Source: JBCDBY01 sp039182715
GTDB taxonomy: Bacteria > Planctomycetota > PLA2
Reading direction: 5' to 3'
Assembly: GCA_039182715.1 (NCBI GenBank)
Contig: JBCDBY010000065.1
Coordinates: 1-16,881, forward strand
Length of the DNA stretch: 16,881 nucleotides
Shown: positions 1 to 7,818 of the stretch, in pieces
Layout of the letters: the number at the start of each line of letters is the position of its first letter
Position numbering within the stretch: position 1 is the stretch's first letter
Program-made: the position numbers and the translations under genes
Notes under the pieces: generated by a model
Database searches by the model: none
Told to the model about the DNA's origin: nothing
What the model saw: the letters and a program-made list of their open reading frames with translations, nothing else

Positions 1-24
1 CACGAACTTCTCTAGGAGAGAACT

Positions 25-492
25 ATGCCTGGCCCGATGGAACAGAAGAGTGACGAGCAGCTGAGGAAAGAACGACTCCACTTCTACCGCGAGGAGATGT
101 CGGAGATCAACTCGACGCTGCGCAGCTTCCTTTCGCGCGCGAAGGCGGCGTCCGCCTTCCTGGTCGACAAGGACGGCCACCTCATTACCCGCGAGGGCAT
201 GGACGACCGCATCGACATCGATTCGATCTGCGGACTGGTCGCCGGTGCCTTCGCCGCCACCAAGCAGATGGCGCTCATCCTCGGTGAGAACACGTTCCTG
301 AACCTGTTCCACCAGGGCAAGCGCGCCAACATCCAGGTGACGCTCGTCGGCGACCGCACCATCCTTGCGGTCGTGTTCGACGACTCCACCACGATCGGGA
401 TGGTGCGTCTCTACCTCGCCGAGGCGGCGAGCACGCTGACGACCATCTTCAACCGCATCATGCAGCGGCAGCAGGCCGCCATGGGCGGTTAG
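25..492 (+). CDS. Roadblock/LC7 domain protein, MglB-like
   Basis: The protein has 155 residues. A charged N-terminal helix (about 1-35) precedes a Roadblock/LC7 fold (about 35-150). The fold is recognised by the strand reading SAFLVDKDGHLITREG, the helix carrying AATKQMA, and the strands QVTLVGDRTILAVVFDD. Roadblock proteins of this kind are usually dimers that act as GTPase-activating or scaffold partners of small Ras-like GTPases such as MglA, in polarity or motility control. No MglA-type GTPase lies within this window, so a partner would have to be to the left or elsewhere. The start is supported by AGGAG six bases before the ATG; an alternative ATG lies five codons in. Codons at positions 1-15 could be the last codons (ending TAG) of an upstream gene, which would make this part of an operon, but that is too short to prove. 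Family assignment is firm; the pathway is inferred. Confidence 0.88.
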   Translation: MPGPMEQKSDEQLRKERLHFYREEMSEINSTLRSFLSRAKAASAFLVDKDGHLITREGMDDRIDIDSICGLVAGAFAATKQMALILGENTFLNLFHQGKRANIQVTLVGDRTILAVVFDDSTTIGMVRLYLAEAASTLTTIFNRIMQRQQAAMGG

Positions 493-722
493 CCTGCATC
501 ATTCATGACCACGCGGGAGAGACGGAGGGGAACCGCCGCTGAGCCGCCGCGCAGGTCGACACGACGCGCTCTTGCCTTCTCGACGCGCCCTTCTGGGCGA
601 GGACGGATCGTCGAGATCGAGGAATCCCGAGGAAGCCGTGGCGGAAGTCACTGCGACGAGGGATGACGCGGAGATCGGCGATCCGGACCGGCCAGAACCC
701 GCGGGGTTATGAATGAGGCAGG
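493..722. other. Unassigned gap between Roadblock gene and PIG-L gene
   Basis: No convincing gene is visible here. Two short plus-strand frames exist. One starts at ATG 505 (53 codons, arginine-rich). The other starts at CTG 539, 8 nt after GGAGGGG, and runs 57 codons to TGA at 710-712. Neither has a recognisable domain, and both use codons unlike the neighbouring genes. A small inverted repeat, AACCC-GCG-GGGTT at 696-708, lies 15 nt beyond the end of the minus-strand PIG-L gene. It has no T-run, so it is only a weak terminator candidate. Confidence 0.4.
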
Positions 723-1400
723 TTAGAGCCCCGGCAGCAGTTTCGATTCATGGGGTGCACCCTCCCGCCAGGCGGGGTGCACCCTGTGGTACATCTCCTT
801 CCCGTCGAGCGCCGTCATCAGGCGATCGAACAGCTCGAGATGATCGAGCTGGCTCTTGTGCTCCAGGAAGGCGCGCCGCTTCAGGTCCCCCAGTTCCCAC
901 AGGTCGATCCACGTCGTGGCCGGCAGCGGCGGGTCGGGCTCGCGCGGCGCATGCGCGCGCTCCACGTCCGGAAACGACGCCGCATACAGGGACGCCGTCC
1001 CCCGCGCCCGATTCGACCAGCGCCACGCGGCGATGTGATCCGGGTGCCCGCTCGCCCCTTCCGGCCCGAAGGTCAGGATGACGTTCGGCCGAAAGTCGCG
1101 CACGGTGGCGGCCACGATCGCAGCCCCCTCGTCGTCGGGAATCGCGTCGAGCCCGCCGTCGGGAAGCGCGGGCTGCACCGGCTCGCCGATGCCCAGAACC
1201 GCGCACGCACGCTGCAACTCCTCGCGCCGCCATGCGCCGAGTTCCGCGGGCTCCACGAGATCGCCGGTCCGACCGGCCTGCCCGTCGGTGAGGCAAAGCA
1301 GCCGCACCGCATCGCCGCGCCGTGCATGCAGCGCGAGCGCCCCGCCGAAGGTGAAGGATTCGTCGTCGGGATGCGCCGTCACGGCGAGCACGCGGACCAT
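723..1400 (-). CDS. PIG-L family N-acetylglucosaminyl deacetylase (LmbE-like)
   Basis: The protein has 225 residues and the signature AHPDDES at residues 9-15, directly after the first beta strand. A second motif, GHPDH, lies at 118-122. In this family the zinc is held by the first-motif His and second Asp and the second-motif His, here H10, D13 and H122, and the first Asp acts as base. All are present, so an active zinc-dependent de-N-acetylase is expected. Family members act on GlcNAc-containing substrates, including the bacillithiol (BshB), mycothiol (MshB) and GPI-anchor pathways. No other thiol-synthesis gene is near, so the substrate is unknown. The ATG at 1400 is chosen because the family's N-terminal strand (VRVLAVTAHPDD) begins there; upstream in-frame codons are composition-shadow sequence. 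No clear ribosome-binding site is visible. The gene is divergent from the sigma-54 regulator. Confidence 0.9.
   Translation of the reverse strand: MVRVLAVTAHPDDESFTFGGALALHARRGDAVRLLCLTDGQAGRTGDLVEPAELGAWRREELQRACAVLGIGEPVQPALPDGGLDAIPDDEGAAIVAATVRDFRPNVILTFGPEGASGHPDHIAAWRWSNRARGTASLYAASFPDVERAHAPREPDPPLPATTWIDLWELGDLKRRAFLEHKSQLDHLELFDRLMTALDGKEMYHRVHPAWREGAPHESKLLPGL
753..784. repeat. 10-bp palindrome repeated twice, potential long hairpin
   Basis: The self-complementary decamer GGGTGCACCC occurs at 753-762 and again at 775-784, inside the last 20 codons of the PIG-L gene. Flanking bases extend the match to a 12-bp direct repeat (752-763 and 774-785). Because each copy is palindromic, the two can pair into a 10-bp GC-rich stem around a 12-nt loop. 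The copies are read in different codon frames (RVHP versus GAPH), so protein repetition does not explain them. Confidence 0.6.
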
Positions 1401-1438
1401 GCGCGCATGGTCGCATGGTTTTCCGCAGGCGATTTGTC

Positions 1439-1444
1439 TAGGAT
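1439..1444 (+). promoter_or_regulatory. Possible -10 box for the sigma-54 response regulator gene
   Basis: TAGGAT lies 24 nt before the GTG start and matches the -10 consensus at four of six positions, including the key second A and last T. No good -35 box is seen at the usual distance. Confidence 0.2.
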
Positions 1445-1468
1445 GCGCGCTCGGAGTGAAGAAGAGTC

Positions 1469-2878
1469 GTGTCGGGTGAAGTGGAGGCAACCCGCGCGGC
1501 AAGCCAGGGACGTGTTCTGCTGATCGAGGACGAGCCGGTCGTCCGGTCTGCACTGCGCAACCAGCTTGCCCGTGAGGGATTCGAAGTCGAAGAGGCGGAT
1601 TGCGCCGCGCGTGCGCTCGCATGCGCGGAGGGCGAGGCGCCGACGCTCGTGCTGCTCGACCTCCAGCTTCCCGACGGCCACGGCCTCGATCTGCTGCCGC
1701 AGTTTCGCCGACGCTGGCCCGCCGTGCCGGTCATCGTGATGACGGGACACGGTTCGATCGAGATTGCGGTCGAGGCGATGCGCCAGGGCGCCGCCTACTT
1801 CGTCGAGAAGCCGATCCACTTCAGCGAACTCGTCGTCTCCATCCAGCAGGCGGTCGACACCGGGCGCCTGCGCGAGCAGGTCGCCGAGGACCAGGCACGG
1901 CGCAGCGAGCGCTACGCGTTCGAGAACATCATCGCGGAAAGCCCGGCGATGCAGCGCGTGCTCGAGCAGGCGCGCATCGTCGTGCGCGAGTCGCGTCCCA
2001 CGACGATTCTGGTGCTCGGCGAAAGCGGAACCGGCAAGGGCATGCTCGCGAGCGCGATGCACTACGCCTCCACCCGCGCGGACAAGCCGTTCCTCAAGGT
2101 GACCTGCTCCGCCATTCCCGAGACCCTGCTCGAGGCGGAGCTGTTCGGCCACGAGCGCGGCGCGTTCACCGACGCGAAGGAGCGTCGACGCGGCGTGTTC
2201 GAGGCGGCGGACGGCGGCACCGTTTTCCTCGACGAGATCGGCGACATGCCGCCGGCGCTGCAGGCGAAGCTGCTCGGCGTCCTCGAGGACAAGAGTTTCC
2301 GCCGCATCGGCAGCCAGTCGCCCATCCACGTCGACGTGCGCGTCGTCGCGGCGACGCACCGCAACCTCAACGAACGCGTCGAGGGCGGGCTCTTCCGGCA
2401 GGACCTCTACTACCGGCTCAACGTCGTGCCGCTCACGCTTCCGCCGCTGCGCGAACGGCGCGAGGACATCCTCCCGCTCGCGCGCCACTTCATCGACGAG
2501 CTCAACCGCTCGCTCGGGCGGCGCTTCACCGGCATCGCGCCGGAGGCGGAGGCGCGCCTGTTGGGACACAGCTGGATGGGCAACGTGCGCGAACTGCGCA
2601 ACGTGATCGAACGCGCCATGCTCTTCGCGAGCAGCGGCCGGCTCGAGGCGGCCGATCTCTTTCTCGACAGCGGCATGCAGGCTTCGTCGGTCGAGGCGTC
2701 GCACTCCTACACGCTGCCGCCGGACGGCATCAATCTCGAGAAGCACGAGCAGGAGCTGGTGCGACAGGCGATGGCGCGTACCGGCAACAACCAGAGCCGC
2801 GCCGCCACGCTCCTCGGCCTCTCCCGCGACCAGATCCGCTACCGCCTCGAGAAAATGGGGTTGCTCGGGAAGCGCTAA
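1469..2878 (+). CDS. Sigma-54-dependent response regulator (NtrC/AtoC type)
   Basis: The protein has 469 residues in the standard three-part order. The receiver domain (about 14-130) has acidic residues E20/D21, phospho-acceptor D64 in LLDLQLPDG, T92 and K114. The AAA+ domain (about 155-395) has Walker A GESGTGKG at 184-191, sigma-54 loop GAFTDA at 231-236, Walker B VFLDEIGD at 252-259, FRQDLYYRL at 309-317 and GNVREL at 371-376. The Fis-type helix-turn-helix occupies about 425-467. It should hydrolyse ATP to remodel sigma-54 RNA polymerase when phosphorylated. The loop reads GAFTDA instead of the textbook GAFTGA, a substitution I recall in other activators. No histidine kinase is adjacent, so it is an orphan here. 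The GTG start at 1469 has only purine-rich AAGAAGAG as a weak ribosome site; a second GTG 12 nt later is possible. Confidence 0.95.
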   Translation: MSGEVEATRAASQGRVLLIEDEPVVRSALRNQLAREGFEVEEADCAARALACAEGEAPTLVLLDLQLPDGHGLDLLPQFRRRWPAVPVIVMTGHGSIEIAVEAMRQGAAYFVEKPIHFSELVVSIQQAVDTGRLREQVAEDQARRSERYAFENIIAESPAMQRVLEQARIVVRESRPTTILVLGESGTGKGMLASAMHYASTRADKPFLKVTCSAIPETLLEAELFGHERGAFTDAKERRRGVFEAADGGTVFLDEIGDMPPALQAKLLGVLEDKSFRRIGSQSPIHVDVRVVAATHRNLNERVEGGLFRQDLYYRLNVVPLTLPPLRERREDILPLARHFIDELNRSLGRRFTGIAPEAEARLLGHSWMGNVRELRNVIERAMLFASSGRLEAADLFLDSGMQASSVEASHSYTLPPDGINLEKHEQELVRQAMARTGNNQSRAATLLGLSRDQIRYRLEKMGLLGKR

Positions 2879-2912
2879 CGTCGAACGTCCCACGTCAAAC
2901 GTTCAACGTCCT
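2878..2912. repeat. Degenerate heptamer tandem repeat (five ACGTNNN units)
   Basis: The core ACGT recurs at 2878, 2885, 2892, 2899 and 2906, exactly every seven bases. The three bases between cores vary (CGA, CCC, CAA, TCA, CCT, with the fourth core followed by T). The array fills essentially the whole gap between the stop codons of two convergent genes. No classical hairpin-plus-T-run terminator is visible there. Confidence 0.75.
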
Positions 2913-3223
2913 CAGTACAGCTGCCCGCCGTTCGGCACCCGCTTCGTCGGCATCACCAGGACCGGCTCGCCGTCGTCGCCGGGGAAGCCGAGTACCAGGC
3001 ACTCGCTCATGTACGGACCGATCTGCTTCGGCTCCGTGCCGACCCAGGCGGCGACTTGTCGACCGATCAACTCTCCGGGCGCGTAGTGCGCGGTGAGCTG
3101 CGCGCACGAGCGCTTGATGCCGAGTTCGTCGCCAAAGTCGATGTGCAGACGCAGCGACGGCTTGCGCAGTCCCTCGGCGGGCGCCGCTTTCACGATGGTG
3201 CCGACGCGGATGTCGGCGTTCAC
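2912..3223 (-). CDS. csaA: CsaA-like tRNA-binding domain protein
   Basis: The protein has 103 residues and is essentially a single OB-fold tRNA-binding domain. It begins with the hallmark DIRVGTIV and contains RKPSLRLHIDFG, GIKRSCAQLT, ELIGRQV and PNGG near the C-terminus. Length and motif order match CsaA, a dimeric protein described in Bacillus subtilis as a secretion-related chaperone and structurally related to the tRNA-binding domains of methionyl- and phenylalanyl-tRNA synthetases. The GTG start overlaps the glpD stop codon (GTGA), with GGAGG about 10 nt upstream, so translation is probably coupled to glpD. Why a CsaA protein should follow the glycerol genes is not evident. It may simply share their transcript as the last gene of the operon. 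Confidence 0.88.
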   Translation of the reverse strand: MNADIRVGTIVKAAPAEGLRKPSLRLHIDFGDELGIKRSCAQLTAHYAPGELIGRQVAAWVGTEPKQIGPYMSECLVLGFPGDDGEPVLVMPTKRVPNGGQLY

Positions 3224-4733
3224 GGCCGGTAGCCCTCCGCGATCGACGCAAAGGCCTCTGCGTCGACCGGGCGCCCCAGCTCCCGCTCCATGATGCGCGC
3301 GACGGGCCCCGCCGCCTCGCCGGCCGCCGCCGCATCGAAGAGCAGGCTGCGCGAGCGACGCGCGAGCACGTCGTCGACGGTACGCGCCATCTCCTCGCGG
3401 CAGGCAAAGACGACCTCGCCCTCGGTGAGCGGCAGTTTCGGGTGCAGCGGCTCGCCCGCTTCGATCGAGGGCGCATCGGAGCCATAGACCGAAAGGCGCC
3501 CGAACCGCTCGGCGTTCGCATGGAATCCGTGGATCGGCAGATCCTTCGTCGGACAGGCGCGACTCTCGAGGCCGGCGAGCGCGGCCGCCTGATCGACCAC
3601 GTCTTCCGCCATCTGCCGGTAGGTGGTCCACTTCCCGCCGACGATCGTGAGCATTCCCGAGTCGGGATCGATGACGATGGCGTGCTCGCGCGACATCGCG
3701 GCGGTCGATCCGTCCGCCTGCACGAGCGGGCGAATGCCGGCGAAGACGCTGCGGATGTCGGCACGCGTCGCCGGCCGCGCAAGATAGGCGTTCGCCGTCT
3801 CGAGAATGAAGTCGATCTCCTGCGACTGCGGGCGCGGCTCCAGCGAGACGTCGTCGATCGGCGTGTCGGTCGTGCCGACCACGGCCACGTCGTACCAGGG
3901 AATCGCGAACATGACGCGCCCGTCCGGCGTGTGCGGCACCATGATCGCGCTGTCGCCGGGCAGGAAGCTCTTGTCGAGTACGATGTGCACGCCCTGACTG
4001 GCGGCGACGAGCGGCTTGCCGTCGGGGTGGTCGAGCCGCCGCACGCCATCGGAAAACGGTCCGGTGGCGTTGATGACGGCGCGCCCGTGCACGGCGAACT
4101 CCTCGCCCGACTCCTCGTCGCGCACGACGACGCCTTCCGCCACGCCGCTCCCGTCCTTGCACAGCGCGACCACCGTCGCGTAGTTGACGACGATCCCGCC
4201 CTGCCCCGTCGCCGTGCGGGCGAGCGCCAGTGCCAGTCGCGCGTCGTCGAACTGGCCGTCGTAGTAGAGCGTGCCGCCGCGCAGCCCGTCGCCCCGGATG
4301 GAGGGGATTTCCGCCCGCACCTCGTCGGCGTCAAGGTGCCGCGAGGTTCCGAAGCCGTACTTGCCGGCGAGCAGGTCGTAGACCTTGAGCCCGATGCCGT
4401 AGAAGGGCGACTCCCACCACTCGTAGCTGGGCACGATGAAGGCGAGGTCGTGGACGAGGTGCGGTGCGTTGCGACGCATGCGCCCGCGCTCGCGCAGCGC
4501 CTCCATCACCAGCGACACGTTGCCCTGCTGGAGATAGCGCACGCCGCCGTGCACCAGCTTCGTGGAGCGGCTCGAGGTCCCCTTCGCGAAGTCGCTGCCC
4601 TCGAAGAGCACGACGTCGTAGCCGCGCGCCGCCGCGTCGACCGCGACGCCCAGACCGGTCGCGCCGCCGCCGATGACGATCAGGTCGAAGATGCGGCCGC
4701 TCTCGCGCGCCCGCGCCAGCATGTCGTCGCGGT

Positions 4734-4737
<4 letters not shown>
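3220..4737 (-). CDS. glpD: Aerobic glycerol-3-phosphate dehydrogenase (FAD)
   Basis: The protein has 505 residues. The N-terminal FAD-binding Rossmann motif is VIGGGATGLG (21-30), followed by the GlpD/GlpO-typical stretch SSRSTKLVHGGVRYLQ (55-70). The C-terminal flavin-site motif GGKWTTYRQMAEDV and the alpha-helical GlpD C-domain are both present. The enzyme oxidises sn-glycerol 3-phosphate to dihydroxyacetone phosphate and passes electrons to membrane quinones; it sits on the inner face of the membrane. The start ATG overlaps the glpK stop (ATGA), and GGGAGGA lies directly before it. The preceding kinase makes its substrate, so the pair forms a compact glycerol catabolism unit. No glycerol facilitator or GlpR regulator is seen in the window. 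Length is normal and no key motif is missing. Confidence 0.95.
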
Positions 4738-6164
<1,427 letters not shown>

Positions 6165-6180
6165 GACGCGAGGATACCGC

Positions 6181-6915
6181 TCACGCGGGTGTCGCGCGCA
6201 GGAAGATGTTCTCCGTTTCGTCGTCCGCGGGCGGCCCATCCATGCCATCCGTGATCGCGATCACGTCGAAGCCGCGCGCCGCCACGCGGGCGCCCAGCTC
6301 GCTCGCGCACCAGACGCGCGACACGCCCGAGCGATGGCTCGTCTCGTCCCCGCGGGCGACGACGGAGTGGAAGCCGATGCAGTGCCCGTCGCGCGCGGCG
6401 AGATCGAGGAATCGTACGAAATAGACCGGCTCTCCCTCGTGCTCCCGCCGCAACAGCGGCAGGTAGGGATCGCGCGCGGCGATCTTGCCCGCGAACGCCT
6501 TCATGCCGAGCAGCAGCAGGCCGCCGGGACGGAGCAGGCGACGGATCTCGTCCAGCGCCGCATCGACATCCGCTTCGACGGTGAGCTGCGGCCACATGTT
6601 GCCGAGCCCGATGATCGCGTCGTACGGACCGTCCATCGGCGCCGGATCGCCGAGTCGCCAGGCGTGCGTCGGCGCGCCGACCACGCGGTCGGCCTGCGCG
6701 CGCATCTCCTCGGACGAGTCGGCCCCTTCCGCGTCGAAGCCCTCCTTGCGCAACGCCGCGACGTGCTGACCGGTGCCGCAGCCGACGTCGAGTACGCGGC
6801 GCGCGTCGACCGATCGCAGGTGCTTCATCAGCCCCGGCATCTCGCGCCCGAGACGTCCCGGCCAGTCGACGAAGACGTCGTAGAGACCCGCCATGCGGCC
6901 GCGCATCTCGCTCAT
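6181..6915 (-). CDS. Class I SAM-dependent methyltransferase
   Basis: The protein has 244 residues. Motif I, VLDVGCGTG, is at 41-49, and the acidic residue ending the second strand is D66 (AEGADSS). The post-motif stretch RRLLRPGGLLLLGM is at 125-138. This is a standard Rossmann methyltransferase of the ubiquinone/menaquinone-type (Methyltransf_11/25-like) class, and the substrate cannot be read from the sequence. The start ATG overlaps the stop codon of the upstream ATP-grasp gene (ATGA), and GGAG lies 8 nt before it. The tight coupling suggests the two proteins work on the same small molecule. That would make the methyltransferase a tailoring enzyme for an ATP-grasp ligation product rather than part of glycerol metabolism. 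This functional link is inference from gene order only. Confidence 0.88.
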   Translation of the reverse strand: MSEMRGRMAGLYDVFVDWPGRLGREMPGLMKHLRSVDARRVLDVGCGTGQHVAALRKEGFDAEGADSSEEMRAQADRVVGAPTHAWRLGDPAPMDGPYDAIIGLGNMWPQLTVEADVDAALDEIRRLLRPGGLLLLGMKAFAGKIAARDPYLPLLRREHEGEPVYFVRFLDLAARDGHCIGFHSVVARGDETSHRSGVSRVWCASELGARVAARGFDVIAITDGMDGPPADDETENIFLRATPA

Positions 6916-7790
6916 GCCAGGATCTCCAGCATGCCGGCGGCCATGCGACGCGCCAGCTTCATCTGTCGATCGTCGCTGCCGAAGTTGGTGCTGAAGGTCG
7001 GGGTGCGGTTCAGGTCGAAGAGGTGCATCGATCCGTCCACCATCACGTAGTCGAACTTGCCGAAGTCGAATCCGAGCTTCTCGCGGCGCGCGCGCACTTC
7101 GGGATCGGGCTCGATCTCCGTGCGGTCGACGATGCCGGCCGCCTTCACGACGGATCGACGGGAGCGGTTGCGAACGGCGTACTCCTCGCTCCCCGCGAAC
7201 AGGTAGGAGCGCGTGGCGAACAGCTCCCCGTCCCGCTCCGGCATGAACCGCTCGACCCGGTAGTCGGGGTACTTCCAGACCGATGCCGGGACGTCGTCAA
7301 TCGAGTCGAAGACCGGGTAATGGTCGGAGCGCAGCCGGCGCCACGGATGGAAACCGGACTTCGGATCGTCGCGCCCGGCGAGGAATCGAAAGCTGCGCAG
7401 GAGATGATGCTCCCGCAGCGGCCGCCCTTCGAGCCGTCGCTCCGGCTCGCCGCCGCAGTTGAGCTCGGTCTTGAGGATGACCGGCCCTTCGACGCGCTCG
7501 CCACGGCGCACGCCGAGGTCGCTGAAGGTCGACTTGGAAATGTCCACGACGTTGCGATTGACGACGCACGGATGCGCGCGCAGCGCCCCGACATAGCGCT
7601 CGGGCAACACGGTGAGGTCGACGTGCGGCACGACGAGATCGGCGCTGGCGAGCTGCGCCGGCCCCTTGTGCCATTCGACGACGTGGCCCTTCTCCTCCCA
7701 CGCGCGCGCGAGCCAGTGGATCGTCCACGCCGGATGGCCCCGACCTTCGTCGTTCTCGTGAAGCAGGACCGCAATCCGGATGCCGGGCAC
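6912..7790 (-). CDS. ATP-grasp family protein, unknown substrate
   Basis: The protein has 292 residues from GTG 7790. A pre-ATP-grasp segment (1-100) begins GIRIAVLLHENDE and includes ADLVVPHVDLTVLP. The ATP-grasp fold follows: nucleotide-binding K107 in VILKTELNCGG, E180 in YRVERFMPE, and a metal-binding pair D259/N261 in HLFDLNRTPTFS. Such enzymes join a carboxylate to an amine or thiol through an acyl-phosphate. I know this domain mainly in proteins of unknown function, so no substrate is proposed. The GTG start is preferred over upstream ATGs at 7850 and 7820 because these lie inside the divergent gene, and a -10-like TATACA ends 6 nt before the GTG (probable leaderless transcript). It is the first gene of the operon running through the methyltransferase, glpK, glpD and the CsaA-like gene. 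Confidence 0.8.
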   Translation of the reverse strand: MPGIRIAVLLHENDEGRGHPAWTIHWLARAWEEKGHVVEWHKGPAQLASADLVVPHVDLTVLPERYVGALRAHPCVVNRNVVDISKSTFSDLGVRRGERVEGPVILKTELNCGGEPERRLEGRPLREHHLLRSFRFLAGRDDPKSGFHPWRRLRSDHYPVFDSIDDVPASVWKYPDYRVERFMPERDGELFATRSYLFAGSEEYAVRNRSRRSVVKAAGIVDRTEIEPDPEVRARREKLGFDFGKFDYVMVDGSMHLFDLNRTPTFSTNFGSDDRQMKLARRMAAGMLEILA

Positions 7791-7796
7791 CCCCTC

Positions 7797-7804
7797 TGTA
7801 TACT
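7797..7804. promoter_or_regulatory. Overlapping divergent -10 boxes around GTATAC
   Basis: TATACT (7799-7804, plus strand) and TATACA (7802-7797, minus strand) each match TATAAT at five of six positions and share a GTATAC palindrome. The minus box ends 6 nt before GTG 7790. The plus box ends 8 nt before GTG 7813 and 14 nt before ATG 7819. No -35 consensus is recognisable on either side. The spacing is what is expected for leaderless mRNAs. Confidence 0.5.
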
Positions 7805-7818
7805 CCGCGGCGGTGCGC

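Noticed and set aside
1..15. Five codons ending in TAG before the Roadblock gene, possible end of an upstream gene
   Set aside because: Too short to tell apart from chance; only mentioned as a possibility.
1401..1622. N-terminal extension of the PIG-L gene to an ATG at 1622
   Set aside because: The extra 74 residues are Arg/Pro-rich, lie inside the divergent regulator gene, and the family fold begins at the ATG at 1400.
1379..2893. Minus-strand open frame opposite the sigma-54 regulator
   Set aside because: Antisense shadow; the opposite strand carries all motifs of an NtrC-type regulator.
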